Source of the DNA: Dactylis glomerata
Taxonomy: Eukaryota; Streptophyta; Magnoliopsida; Poales; Poaceae
Length of the DNA: 64,000 nucleotides
Reading direction: 5' to 3'
Assembly: GCA_007115705.1 (NCBI GenBank)
Contig: QXEO01000464.1
Span: 5,509,559-5,573,558 of the forward strand
The notes beneath the pieces were generated by a model. That model saw only the letters and a program-made list of their open reading frames with translations. It ran no database searches and was not told the origin of the DNA. How positions within the stretch are numbered: position 1 is the stretch's first letter; each line of letters opens with the position of its first letter. Of this stretch, positions 32,212 through 44,363 are shown piece by piece. Made by a program: the position numbers and the translations under genes.

Positions 32212-34722
32212 TATTTTATTTTCAGTAATTTTTCTTTTATTTGAGTCTTGGAAGTTATTACTACTGTAATAACCGCTCCTTATCCTTTTTATTTTGTTGT
32301 TGTGCCAAGAGAAGCCTCTAATTTGAGTGAGGTAAAGATTTGGGGATGTTGCTGTCCTGAAACTGTTTTCGGTGCTGCACCGTAAAAATTCGTGAAAATT
32401 CTCTGTTTATCTTTTGGACCTGTGATTTCTTGTGCATATGCCACAGGTTATATCCAAACTTTTCTTAGTTGAACACTTTTTGATTTGAGCAACAGAAAAT
32501 CCCTCAAAAATTTGACCTTTGTCAGCTGTTCAGTTTTGACAGATTTCTGCCAATATTTGTGTTTGCCACTTTATCGCTTTCTTTTGAGTTCTTTTGATCA
32601 CGGAACTTTTGGGGAGGTTGCTACAGTAGTATCTACTATATATGTGGTGGTTTTCAGTTGAAACTTGAAGCAAATAGAGGATTGATTATATGTTATGCTT
32701 GCACTAATGTTGCTAATAGAATTGTGTTTAGTTTTGTATGAAGGAAGTTTTCAAGTGTAGGGATTGGAGAATGATGAGATGAGTTGAAGAATGGACAAAA
32801 GCTCAAGCTTGGGGATCCCCATGCATCACCCCAAGAAATATCCAAGAAGTACAAGCGTCAAAGCTTGGGGATGCCCCCGAGGCACCCCTTCTTCATCGGC
32901 AAAAATCAGGTCACCTTTCAAAACAGTATATTTTTATTGCTTCATGCACTATGTGTTTTTCTTGGAGCGTCAGTTGTTTTAGTTTTCTTAGTTGGTTTAG
33001 TTTGTTTGTTTTCTGCAATAAATGGTTGGACCCCAACAAATTTTCTTTGGAGGAGATGTACTCGTTTTCATTTGCAAAGAATGCTCAGTTTTCACTCTTA
33101 TCGTTCATCGATGCGTTCTTCTTTTTCTGCTACTGCTTTTGGTTTTCATTTTCACCTTGATTTGCGTTCAGATCTTGTCATATCTTTTCATCAAGGTGTA
33201 TTTTTTCCTCTGATCTTTATTGGTTTTCATCAAAAGAGGTGTCTATAAAAATTTCAAATGGTGTTGGAAAAGAGAAAAAGCTTTGTGCAAAATAGTGGTA
33301 CAAGAAGGAGCTTGTGTAGACTGCGGCTTAGGCTTTTTCATGTCATGCTTGATGTCTTTTTGATAGTATGCTTAGTGGTTTTGCTATAGCATGACTTGTC
33401 TCAAATAACTGAGATTGCTTAACGAGCCTTTGAAAAAATCATGCGTTGTTTTTATTGTATGGAAGCATTATTTTGGTTTTCTCCTTGATGCTTTATTTGG
33501 GTTGACTTGGCGCATGCTCACACATGTTAGACTCTCACAAAGTTGCCAATAGCCTTCATGATCATTTAGTTTTTGACTTTTGATGCCATCTTATGCTTCT
33601 TTTAATGTCGCTTTGCATGATTATGGCCATTATTGCTCTCTTAGTTGGTCGCTCCCAGTCTTTTGCTAGCCCTCGCCTTGTACTGAGTATGAGCTCTACT
33701 CGTGCATCCAACTCCTAAAAGCCAAGTTTGCCATTGTGTCCACCATAAACTCCTATGCATGGTATTTGTAAGCCATTCCAAAGTAAATTTTCATGTGCTA
33801 CCTTTCAAAAACCTTCAAAACACTTCTCGTTTTGTGACACTGTTTTCAGCTCATGGGGACGTAGTGGTCGGATTTGCTATCTTCCATATTGCTTATTCCA
33901 AAAAAAAGAGGGAAAAAAGAAAGAAAAAAAGGCACTCCTCCATGGAATGTGAATGTTGGTGGGCACCCGATGGAATCGGTTAGCCATGGTTTGAGAAAGG
34001 AAAAAGGTGGGGAGGAGTGCCAAGATTTATAAAAGAGCACAAAAGTGCCAATCTCTCTCTCAAAAACTTGCTTCATTTTTGTATGGAAGATAGTAAGAAC
34101 CCCATTGCTAGTCGTTGACAAAGACAACCACCTCTCAAAATCCAGTTTTTATCTCTCTGTTTTACAAATGAAAAGCTCTAGCACATGTTTAATCACTGCT
34201 TCCCTCTGCGAAGGGCCTTTCTTTTACTTTTATGTTGAGTCACCACCTTCTACCTTTATGCACCATTAAGAGAGCATAGTTGTCATTCTGAGTATAATAT
34301 GCATTGTCCCAAAGTTTTCATTGATTGATTCATGATCATGGTTTCACTTGTTCTCAAATTATTTGTATCTAGTCGCCCTATTAAACTTGAAGGTGTCCTA
34401 TGCATTTATGTTTTGCTCTCCATGAAGGACAGGCTGAAAACCATTTGTATGTTTTTCCTTATGATTTGAACACACGTTTGACTTTCATTGTTTCATTATC
34501 ATGATCTTTTGTTTGTGTTCATTTGCATGTTTACAACATGGTTGCTAAGTTCTTATTGTCAAGATTATATCTTTCATGCCCATGTTTTAAGTTCTTATGA
34601 TCCTAGCTCACAAATGCTTACATATATGATCAAGATTGTGTAGGTGCATGTCACCTCAAAAATTATTTCTTTTGTTATCACTTACCTACTCGAGGACGAG
34701 CAGGAGTTAAGCTTGGGGATGC
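32212..34722 (+). other. Element B 3' non-coding region
   Basis: About 2.5 kb without a credible gene. It is closely similar to element E from 53222 to about 54765, and again from 58285 to 58812. It holds two polypurine-like words AAGCTTGGGGAT (32806 and 32861), a long stem-loop (33931-34021) and the polypurine tract AAGCTTGGGGATGC ending at 34722. Short frames here (e.g. 32784-33248) are repeated in E but lack domains. Confidence 0.75.
33931..34035 (+). promoter_or_regulatory. Conserved stem-loop with TATAAAAG, element B 3' region
   Basis: Outer arms GGCACTCCTCC (33931-33941) and GGAGGAGTGCC (34011-34021) pair perfectly. An inner hairpin CCGAT-GGA-ATCGG lies at 33967-33979. TTTATAAAAG follows at about 34026-34035. 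The same structure occurs in both copies of element D (42096-42187 and 61295-61387), where one base change is tolerated as a G-T pair. Confidence 0.65.
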
Positions 34723-36289
34723 TGATACGTCTCCAACGTATCTATAATTTTTGATGCTCCATGCTTGTTTTTACACCATTTGCCTATTGTTTCGTTACAC
34801 TTCGTGGCACTTTTATACATTTTCCGGAACTAACCTATTAACAAGATGCCACAGTGCCAGTTCCCTGTTTTTTGCTGTTTTGTGTTTCAGAAGTGATACA
34901 CAGGAAATATTCTCAGAATTGGACGAAACAAAAGCCAGAAGTCTTATTTTTCCCGGGAGCATCCAGACATCCGAAGAGAGGAAGGAGAGGGGCCACAGGC
35001 CGCCCTCACACAGGGATAGCGCGGCCCAGGCCCTGGCCGCGCCGCCCCTATGTGAGGAGCCCCTGGCTGCCCTCTGACATCGCCCCTTCGCCTATATAAA
35101 GCCTCGGGACGGAAAACCCTAAAGGAGTCGGCAATTTTCTAGAAAGAGTTCCGCAGCTCCGCTGCCATCGCCGACGAATTTTAGGGGACAGAAGTCTTTG
35201 TTCTGGCACCCTGCCGGGACGGGGAAGTGCCCCCGGAGCCATCTCCATCGGTCTCCATCGCCGTCTCCGTCGTCTCCATCGACCTCACCGCCATCTCCAT
35301 CAACCTTGCTGTTTCCTATGATGAGGAGGGAGTAGTTCATCCCTGGGGCTGAGGGCTCTACCGGTAGCTATGTGGTTCACCTCTCTCTCCCATGATGTGA
35401 TCTCTATGTGATCGTGAGCTTTGTATCATGTTGAACAAGTAGATGTTATTATTCAGATATTATGCTACTCCTATGCTTAATTATTATAGTGTACTCTAGT
35501 GATGTTATTAAAGTAATATATTCCTCCTGCCATGGTGTAACGGTGACAGTGCGTGCATCGTGGTGGTACTTGGTTTAGGCTATGATCGTGATCTCTTGTG
35601 GATTATGAGAGTAATTATTACTATGATAGTATTGAGTGATCTATTCCTCCTTTCATGGTGTAATGTTGACAGTGTGTGCACCGTGTTAGTACTTGGTCTA
35701 AGTTGCAATGATTTCTATCTTGAGTTATGATCTGATTTGGATATCTCTATGAGTGGTGTTTGTCAAGTACTTGATGAACTTTAAGGGGTGCTTCTGTAGC
35801 CACTACGCAATGATTAGTGTTATTCAATAGGAGAGTAATTCAGAGTACCATAGTGGAGAGAAGTTGTTTATTTGTTCAATTATGTTATATTGTTGGGAGT
35901 GTGTCCACTAGTGAAAGTATGATCCCTAGGCCTTGTTTCCAAGCTTTGCACACCATTTACTTGCTGTTTTGTTACTTGTTTGCTCGCAGCGATATTTATT
36001 TCACATCACGTTTGCTACTTATAATCATATATACCACTTGTATTTCACTATCTCTTCGCCGAACTAGTGCACCTATACATCTGACAAGTGTATTGGGTGT
36101 GTTGGGGACACAAGAGACTTTCTGTATCGTAATTGCAGGGTTGCTTGAGAGGGATAGCTTTGACCTCTAACCTCCCTGAGTTCGATAAACCTTGGGTGAT
36201 CCACTTAGGGGAAACTTGCTGCTACTCTACAAACCTCTGCATTTGGAGGCCCAACAAGTGTCTACAAGAATAGAAGTGCGTAGACATTA
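34723..36289 (+). repeat. 3' LTR of element B
   Basis: 1,567 bp, aligned without net length change to the 5' LTR. The palindrome lies at 35003-35057 and TATATAAA at 35093-35100. The last bases read ACATTA where the 5' LTR has ACATCA. Confidence 0.92.
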
Positions 36290-36294
36290 ATGGC

Positions 36295-37830
36295 CGAGGC
36301 ATATGGCACTTTGCTCATAGTTTCTCTATCTTTTACTGTAGCTGAACACCGAGCCTTGCTCAATATCTTACCTGACAACATGGGCAATGAACCTTTCTTT
36401 GCTTTATCCATTCTAAACCTTTTCAGAACTTTGTTCATGTATGTACTTTGGCTTAAACCTATTAGGCGTCTTTCTCTATCTCTATAGATTTTGATGCCTA
36501 ATATATAAGCAGCTTCTCCTAGGTCTTTCATTGAAAAACATTTATTCAAATAACTCTTCACATCGTTAAGCATACCGATGTCATTTCCAATAATTAATAT
36601 GTCATCCACATATAGTACTAAAAATGTCACCGAGCTCCCATTCACTTTCTTGTAGACACAAGCTTCGTAGCAATTTGGAACAAATCCAAAACTCTTGATC
36701 ACTTGATCAAAATGAAGGTTCCAACTCCGAGATGCTTGCTTCAGTCCATAAATGGAACGCTAAAGTTTGCACACCTTATTAGCATCCTTAGGATCGACAA
36801 AACCTTCAGGCTGCATCATATACAACTCTTCATCAATGTTGCCATTGAGGAACACAGTCTTGACATCCATTTACCATATTTCATAATCATGAAACGCAGC
36901 AATTGCTAATAAAATCCGAATGGACTTAAACATCGCTACGGGAGAGAGAGTCTCATCGTAGTCAACACCTTGAACTTGCCGAAAACCTTTTGCGACAAGC
37001 CAAGCTTTATAGATAGTAACATTACCATCCGCGTCTGTTTTCTTCTTAAAAATCCATTTGCACTCAACGGCCTTACGGTCGCTAGGAGGGTCCACCAAAG
37101 TCCATACTTGGTTTTCGCTCATGGATCCCAATTCGGATTTCATGGCCTCTAGCCATTTCTCAGAGTCTGGGCTCATCGTCGCTTCCTCATAGTTCGCAGG
37201 TTCATTGTTGTCTAACAACATGACGGTTAAGACAGGGTTGCCGTACCATTCAGGAGTGGCACGTGACCTTGTCGACCTACGAAGTTCAGTAGTAGCATCA
37301 TTTGAAGTTTCATGATCCTCGTCATTAGCTTCCTCTCTTGTTGGTACAGGCGGCGCCGAAACAACTTCGGGTGCTGCGCTACTCTCCAATTCGAGAGAAG
37401 GTTCAATAACCTTGTCTAGCTCTACCTTCCTCCCACTCACTTCTTTCAAGAGAAACTCCTTCTCAAGAAAGGATCCGTTCTTTGCAACAAACACTTTTCC
37501 TTCGGATATGTGGTAGAAGGTATACCCAATCATTTCCTTAGGGTATCCTATGAAGACGCATTTCTCTGCTTTGGGTTCGAGCTTGTCTGGCATCAACTTC
37601 TTGATGTAAGCTTCGCATCCCCAAACTTTAAGAAATGACAACTTAGGTTTAGCACCAAACCATAGTTCATACGGTGTCGTCTCAATGGATTTAGATGGTG
37701 CCCTATTTAAAGTGAATGCAGCGGTTTCTAATGCATAACCCCAAAATGATAACGGCAAATCTGTAAGAGACATCATTGATCGCACCATATCTAATAGAGT
37801 TCGATTCCGGCGTTCAGACACACCATTGCG
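36295..37830 (-). pseudogene. pol: Copia integrase C terminus and reverse transcriptase
   Basis: The minus-strand frame opens with the integrase SERRNRTLLDM segment holding the catalytic glutamate region. It continues through the GYAL and NRAPSKS blocks and the acidic linker, and enters RT with WLVAKGFRQVQGVDY. YVDD, the RT active site, is visible in VLYVDDILII at about 36600. Two in-frame stops interrupt it, TAA at 36871-36873 and TAG at 36760-36762, both where glutamine is usual in this family. The frame is cut at 36295 by element B and resumes at 27934. Confidence 0.9.
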
Positions 37831-39606
37831 CTATGGTGTTTCAGGTGGCGTGAGTTGCGAAACGATTCCGCTTGCTTTAAGATGCGTGAGAAAATCATAA
37901 CTCAAATATTCACCTCCACGATCGGATCGCAGAAATTTAATTTTCCTGTTACGATGGTTTTCCACTTCATTCTGAAATTCTTTAAACTTTTCAAATATTT
38001 CAGATTTATGTTTCATTAAATAGACATACCCATATCTACTTAAGTCATCAGTGAAAGTGAGAAAATAGCGATATCCACCGCGAGTCGAAATACTCATTGG
38101 TCTGCACACATCGGTATGTATGATTTCCAATAAGTCCATTGCTTGCTCCATTATTCTGGAGAACGGGGTTTTGGTCATCTTGCCCATGAGGCACGGCTCG
38201 CACGTGTCAAACGATTCAAAATCAAGAGACTCCAAAAGTCCATCAGAATGGAGTTTCTTCATGCGTTTTACACCAATATGACCTAGACGGCAGTGCCACA
38301 AATAAGTTGGATTATCACTATCTACTTTGTATCTTTTAGCCTCAATGTTATGGATGTGTGTTTCATTGCTTTCGAGATTCAGAAGAAATAAACCATTCAC
38401 AACAGGTGCATGACCATAAAAGATGTTATTCATATAAATAGAACAACCATTATTTTCTGACTTAAATGAATAACCGTCTTGCAATAAACACGATCCAGAT
38501 ATAATGTTCATGCTCAACGCAGGCACATAATAACACTTATTAAGGTTTAAAACTAATCCCAAAGGTAAAATTAAGGAGAGCGTGCTGACGGCCATCACGT
38601 CAACTTTTGATCCATTGCCGATGCGCATCGTCACCTCATCCCTTGCTAGCCGCCGTCTATTCCGTAGCTCCTGTTTCGAGTTACAAATATTAGCAACTGA
38701 ACCAGTATCATATACCCAGGCACTACAACGAGCACTAGTAAGGTAGACATCAATAACATGTATATCAAATATACCTTTGACGGTGCCAGCCTTCTTGTCC
38801 GCTAAGTACTTTGGACAGTTGCGTTTCCAGTGACACTTGTCCTTGCAAAAGAAGCACTCAGTTTCTGGCTTAGGACCAGACTTGAGCTTCTTCTCAGTAG
38901 GGGCAACGCGCTTGCCGCTGCCTTTCTTGAAGGATTTCTTTGCACCCTTTGCTTTCTTGAAGCTAGTGGTCTTGTTGACCATCAACACATGATTATCTTT
39001 CTTGATATCCACCTCCGCAGCTTTCAGCTTAGGGAAGAGCTCAATAATCATATCAGTGGAACCAATTTGATTGTGAGTAACTACAAAGCCTTTGTAGCTT
39101 GGAGGGAGTGATTGCAGAACTCTTTCAATCTTGAGCTCTTCTGAAATCTTGCAGTCCAGTTGCTCAAGGCGTTGAGTGCAGCCCGACATCTTAATTGCGT
39201 GCTCACTAACGGAACCCCCTTCCTCCATCTTGCAGTTAAAGAACTTCTCAGAGATCTCATATCTCTCAGAACGGGCTTGAGTCTGAAACATGGTTTTCAG
39301 TTCCTCAAGAATCTCATAAGGCCCACGGTACTTCTCAAAATGATTTTGAAGTTCCGGTTCCATAGAAAACAACATGGTACTCATAATCGCATCATAATCA
39401 TCTCTGCGAGAATTGAAGTTAGCAAGTTCTTCAGTTTTCGCTGTTGCAGCAGGGGGGTTACCTAGCGCTTCCTCAAGTACATAGGCTTTTTGTCCGCCAG
39501 CGAGAATGATTCTCAGATTGCGGAACCAGTTGGTGAAGTTAGACCCATTGTTTTTAAGCTTTTCTTTCTCAGCAAAAACGTTGAAGTTGAAGTTGGACTT
39601 AGCCAT
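37831..39606 (-). pseudogene. gag-pol: Copia gag, protease and integrase N-terminal half
   Basis: The 591-codon frame starts MAKSNFNFNVFAEKEKLK, the usual Angela-like gag start. Landmarks: gag to about residue 245; a CCHC zinc knuckle CFFCKDKCHWKRNC at about 249-262 (the usual glycine before His is Cys); aspartic protease WVYDTGS near 295; the pre-integrase LWHCRLGH at about 433 with the HHCC finger; and integrase aspartates in IHTDVC (about 496) and RSDRGGEY (about 560). It ends at a TAG (37831-37833) at a position that is normally glutamine, so the original polyprotein ran on into the next segment. It would have made the particle and integrase of the Copia element. Confidence 0.9.
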
Positions 39607-40687
39607 TTGATCTACAAAATTTGCAAGTACAATTTAGACTATGTTCATGATAACTAGTTCAATTTAATCAAATTACTAGATGAACTCCCACTAAATTCAA
39701 CATCTCTCAAGTTGTTTAGCGAACATGATCCAAATTCACCACACCTAATCTGATCTTCATGAGAAGAGATGTGGTTTCAATGGTGGACAACGAAGTGTCG
39801 ATCATATCATTCATATGACTCATGTTTAACCTTTCGGTTCGTGTGTTCTGAGGCCATGTCTGTACATGCTAGGCTCGTCAAGTCAAACCCAAGTATCTCC
39901 GCGTGTGCAAAAACTGGCTTGCACCCGTTGTATGTGAACGTAGAGTTTATAGCACCGGATCATCACGAGATGCTTCAAAATGATGAACTTTCACAACAGC
40001 GCATACAAGGGAAGAACACAATTTTATCTTGATCTTTAAGTGAGGAATCATCTTATAATGCTACCATCGCGATCAAAGCATAATAAGATACATAAAAGGA
40101 TAAACATCACATGCATATAACTTTATGTGACATGGTATAGCCAATCTCCGCGCAATGATCTCCATCTTGTACGCGCCGGCATGATCTCCATCACTCCACC
40201 ATGATTGCCTCCACCAAGAATAGCAACTACAACTATTGCTAACTACTTAGCGATAAAGTAAAGCTATTACATGGCGTATAAGAAGTTGACACGCAGGTCA
40301 TACACAATTATAAAGACAACCATATGGCTCCTGCCAGTTGTGAACTCATCGACATGCAAGTCATGAAATATTACAAAACATGATCATTGCATACATCACA
40401 TATATCATATCACATCTTGTGGCCATACCATATCACAAAATACTCCCTGCAAAAACAAGTTAGACGCATCTACTTTGTTGTTGCATATTTTACGTGGCTT
40501 ATGGGAGTAACAAGTTAAGAACGATTCTTACCTACAAAAAGCCACAATGGTGATATTATAGTTGCTAACATCCGTTGTAAATCCCATGACTACTATAGTG
40601 AGAGAAACTGACATCCACCAGCCGCATGTGTGGAACAAGCCACACGTTAAGTGCGGAGCCGGTCTCACAAACGAGGTCGTGTATTTT
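39607..40687 (-). other. Copia leader (5' untranslated region), truncated
   Basis: About 1.1 kb upstream of the gag start resembles the leader of Angela/BARE elements, including a GACCTGCGTGTCAACTTC stretch and an intron-like TTTTTGCAGGG acceptor near 40445 on the minus strand. No LTR or primer binding site is reached: at about 40687 the sequence switches to element E LTR sequence. The junction shows the short repeat TGTATTTTGTTG on both sides. Confidence 0.65.
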
Positions 40688-41219
40688 GTTGGATGGCGGT
40701 CTATGTATTTTGTTGTAATGCCCAGAGTAAATCTCATAGTGATCTTCTTGACATATCACGTTATCTATATTCTATCAATTGCCCAACTGTAATTTGTTTA
40801 CCCAGCATGTGTTATTTTATCTATGGAGAGACACCACTAGTGAACTGTGGACCCCGGTCCTATTTCCATCATATTGCTATCACCTGTTTACTTTACTCGT
40901 ACTGTTTACTTTACTCGTATACTATATTGTTTTCCACTCGATACGCTCATAACCTTTGTTTCAAGCAAACCGGTGAGATTGACAACCTCATCGCAAGTTG
41001 GGAACAAAGTATTTGTTTGTGTGTGTGCAGGTTCTGCGACACCTTCAGTCATCATTGTCTCTCCTCTCCTGATCGATATTAAACCTTGGTTTCTTAACTG
41101 AGGGAAGACTAGCTGCTATACTCATCATACCTTCCTCTTGGGGTTCCCAACGGGCTGGTTATCCACCACGCACAAGGACAGTCTGCTCCCACGTCAACCA
41201 CACGTCATCAAAGGGATCA
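40688..41219 (+). repeat. 3' end of an element E LTR (duplicated remnant)
   Basis: These 532 bp align to 59887-60418, the end of the element E 3' LTR, with a constant offset of 19,199 and about six substitutions. The piece ends AGGGATCA and is followed by TTCTT and element D sequence, exactly as at 60418. It is therefore a copy of the same E insertion, cut at the left. Confidence 0.9.
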
Positions 41220-42879
41220 TTCTTCTTCGGTTTTGTAAAGTTTGTTGCAGAGTTCAGTCTCTCGTTACTCCATTGGAGCTTGGTATTCACTTTATATTAT
41301 TCAAGCCACACAAGTGAAGAGCAATGATGACGACATACGACAATCCGAGATGTGGTAAGAGGCTGGTATGAACTCTATTTGTTTTTATTTTTGTACATAT
41401 ACTCATCCATGTGGACATACTTAGTCGGTTCATGTAAGGTATATGTTATCTAATGGATGCTTTGTAGTTCTTGCTTTCATATGATTAGTTTCAATTTACT
41501 ATTAGCTTGTAGCATGTCATGTAGACGCTTGCATGCATTGTTTTATTCATAATATGGTATGTTATTGTGGTATCCACCTCTAAAATGTTTCATTTGAATC
41601 GACTTGGCATATGCTCAAGCATGCATATGACTAAACAAAAAGTCAATTAAGCCTCGATGATCTAAATTGCCTCAGAGTTTTTGTATCATTTTTGTGCCTA
41701 TATTAATTTTGTTTTGTCGCAAACATGATTATGATAGTTATTGCTCTCTTGATTGTCGCTTCCCAGTCTTTTGCTAGCCTTCACTTGTACTGAGTATGAG
41801 CTCTACTCGTGCATCCAATTACCAAAAACCAAGTCTTCCAAAGAGTCCACTATAAATTCCTATGCATGGTATTTGTAAGCCATTCCAAGTAAATTTTCAT
41901 GTGCTACCTTTCAAAACTTTCAACTACTTCTCATTTTGTGCCACTGTTTTTAGCTCATGGGGACATAGTGGTCGGAATTGCTATCTTCCATATTAAATTG
42001 AGTACCCCTCGACTAGGCAGCTTCATCTGCTCGTCATTAATTTTGCAAGGGAGCTGGTCAGACCATTATAATCTAATTCTAAAAGAAAGAAAAAAGGCAC
42101 TCTTCCAAGGAATGTGAAAGTTGGTGGGCACCCGATGGAATCGGTTAGCCATGGTTTGAGAAAGGAAAAAAGGTGGGGAGGAGTGCCAAAGCTTTATAAA
42201 AGAGCACCAATGTGCCAAATTTCAAAGAACTCAGAACCGCTCTCACTTGTTTATTTTGGAAGATAGAAAGTCCCCATTACTAGTCGTTGACATAGAACAA
42301 CCACCTCTAAAAATAAATTTTTATCTCTGTTTAACAAATGAAAAGCTCTAGCACATGTTAAATCCCTGCTTCTCTCTACGAAGGGCCATTCATTTACTTT
42401 TATGTTGAGTCACCATCTTCTAACTTTAAGCACTTCTTGAGAGCATAGCTGTTATTCTTAGTGTAATGTGCTTGTCCCAGAACACGATTAATTGTGGTAT
42501 AGCTTTGATGCTTGTATCTTTGATATTTCTACTTCTAGTCCTCTCTTGAACTTCAGAGGTGCCTCAGCATTTATGTTTTGCTCTACAAATAAAGGCAAGC
42601 GGGATACCACTCTTTCATATCATTTACGCATATTACAATCTTGTAGCTTCTTATGTACATGTTACTTGTTATTAGTGCATTGGCACTCTTTCATAGCTTG
42701 CTTGACTATGGGGTGACATTAGTTGCATATTTCTTATTATGAATTGCCTGAGTACTTGATCACATAGTTAGTATATATACATCATATGAGCAAATGTGTT
42801 CGTGAAAGTTTTCTTTTATCGCTCTCAGTTGTTAACTGAATTGCTTGAGGACAAGCAAATAGCTAAGCTTGAGGGGAGT
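41220..42879 (+). mobile_element. Element D, left copy: 3' internal region
   Basis: It starts with the TTCTT duplication of the E insertion and runs to the polypurine tract AAGCTTGAGGGGAGT before the LTR at 42880. 41220-42335 matches 60419-61533 with one single-base indel and few substitutions. No coding gene is visible. It contains the conserved stem-loop (42096-42187) and TTTATAAAAG at about 42193. Confidence 0.88.
42096..42202 (+). promoter_or_regulatory. Conserved stem-loop with TATAAAAG, element D left copy
   Basis: GGCACTCTTCC (42096-42106) pairs with GGAGGAGTGCC (42177-42187) with one G-T pair. The inner CCGATGGAATCGG hairpin is unchanged. Same arrangement as in element B. Confidence 0.65.
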
Positions 42880-44275
42880 TGATACGTCCAAAACGTATCT
42901 ACTTTCCCGAACACTTTTGCTATTGTTTCTCCTCTAATTTGTGTGTTTTGAATACAACTAACATGGACTGACGCTGCTTTCAGCAGAATTGCTCTGGTGT
43001 CTCGTTTTTGTGTAGAAATCCAACTTCCAGTAAAAATTCGGGAAAAATCATGAAAAATCCTATTTCACCAGAAGACCACGGAGCCAGAAGACAGGATGGA
43101 GAGGAGGCCTGAGGGCTCCTCACACGCTGGTGGCGCGGCCCAGCCCTGGCCGCGCCACCCAGGCGTGAGGAGGCCCCAGCACCCCTCTCGGTCTTCCCTC
43201 TCGCCTACATATACCCTCTGACGACATAATATTGAGGAGACGGCGTTTTTCCTAGATAGACTTCCGCTACGCCGCCGCCATCAGAAACCGTGATTCGGAA
43301 CCAGAAATTCCATTCTGGCACCCTGCTGGGATGGGGATTCGGAGGAGATCTTCATCACCATCACCACCGACGCTCCTCCATTGACCATCCATGACTCCCC
43401 CATCCATGTGTGAGTAATTTCCCCGCTGTAGGTGAGGGGATGGTAGGGATTGGATGAGATCGTTCATGTAATTTGATATGAGATTGTTAGGGCATAGTGC
43501 CTAGTATCTTTATTTAGTACCTATGACATTGTTGCAACTTGTTGTGCTTAATGCTTGTCACTTTGGGCCCGAGTGCCATGATTTCAGATCTGAACATGTT
43601 ATTATTTCTATGATGATACTTGTTGTTTATGGTCTTACCTACAAGTTGTATACACATATTGTTGTCCGGAACCCGAGGCCCCAAAGTGATAGAAATTGGG
43701 ATAACCGGAGGGGATGGCTATGATGTGAGGATCACATGTGTTCACTGAGTGCTAATGCTTTGCTCCGGTACTCTATTAAAATGAGTACCTTAATTACCAG
43801 TAGTTTCCCTTGAGGCCCTGCTGCAACAGGCTGGTAGGACAAAAGATGTCGTGCAAGTTTCTCCTTGTGAGCACGTACGACTATATACGGAACACATGCC
43901 TATGATTGTTTGTACTAGGATGCTTTATCATTATTTATCTGCAATGTCCATGTCTCATTGATTTCATGAATTATCTTATCCATGCAACGCCCGTAATCCA
44001 TCCCTATGCCTACAGTATTCGTTCCTACTGTTTACTAATGTTACTATTACTGCTGCTATTTTACTACTGCTGTTACTGTTTCACTACTGTCACCGCTATA
44101 AAACTGTTGCTACTGATAAACCACTACGAGCGAGACTGTTTCCAGGTGCAGCTGAATTGACAACTCATATGTTAAGGCTTACATATATTCTTTGGCTCCC
44201 CTTGTGTCGAATCAATAAATTTGGGTAATACTTCCCTCGAAGACTGTTGCGATCCCCTATACTTGTGGGTCATCA
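42880..44275 (+). repeat. LTR of element D, shared by left and right copies
   Basis: 1,396 bp, TGATACGTCC to GGGTCATCA. It is nearly identical to the solo LTR at 13490-27713. It is preceded by a polypurine tract and followed by a primer site, so it reads as a 3' LTR to the left and a 5' LTR to the right. Confidence 0.93.
43116..43216 (+). promoter_or_regulatory. GC-rich palindrome and TATA box, element D LTR
   Basis: Arms 43116-43140 and 43148-43172 (loop CAGCCCT), then ACATATACC at 43208-43216. Matches the solo LTR, with GGCGCGGCC here instead of GGCGCGACC. Confidence 0.7.
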
Positions 44276-44286
44276 AGACTATTTTC

Positions 44287-44304
44287 TGGCGCCGTTGCAG
44301 GGGA
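44287..44304 (+). promoter_or_regulatory. Primer binding site of element D
   Basis: TGGCGCCGTTGCAGGGGA, 11 bases after the LTR. It differs by one base (A for C) from the site in elements B and E. Confidence 0.8.
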
Positions 44305-44363
44305 GCATAGCTTTATTTGTAAGTTCACTTGGTATTCATATTGTTCGCTGCAATCCTTTCATC

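Larger units (their letters stand above)
27935..36289 (+). mobile_element. Element B: gag-only, non-autonomous Athila-like Gypsy element
   Basis: Two 1,567-bp LTRs (27935-29501 and 34723-36289) flank one ORF and a long non-coding 3' region. The duplication ATGGC (27930-27934 and 36290-36294) proves the insertion and rejoins the Copia pol frame. The 3' LTR ends in TA rather than CA (base 36288), a point mutation after insertion. Neither protease, RT nor integrase is present, so movement needs enzymes in trans. The primer site and LTR start suggest the Athila group. The LTRs are very similar but not identical. Confidence 0.93.
11475..40687 (-). mobile_element. Angela/BARE-like Copia element, decayed, hosting three insertions
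   Basis: In element order (right to left) the pieces are: leader 40687-39607, gag-protease-integrase 39606-37831, integrase end and RT 37830-36295, RT/RNase H 27934-27719, pol C terminus 13489-13307, and 3' LTR 13278-11475. The gaps are filled by element B (27935-36289) and a solo LTR carrying element C (13490-27713), each flanked by 5-bp duplications that rejoin the pol frame. The 5' LTR is missing: the leader is cut at about 40687, where a piece of element E's LTR begins. The order of pieces and protein similarity make the assignment firm. Confidence 0.9.

Noticed and set aside
32784..33248. Hydrophobic 140-154-codon frames in the 3' region of B (and 53794-54222 in E)
   Set aside because: T-rich DNA yields Phe/Leu-rich frames; start contexts and ends differ between the copies and no domain is visible.
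40651..41101. Frames of 84-143 codons repeated in the E LTRs (also 50376-50783 and 59892-60300)
   Set aside because: Repeated because they lie in LTR sequence; no domain, and changed by small indels between copies.
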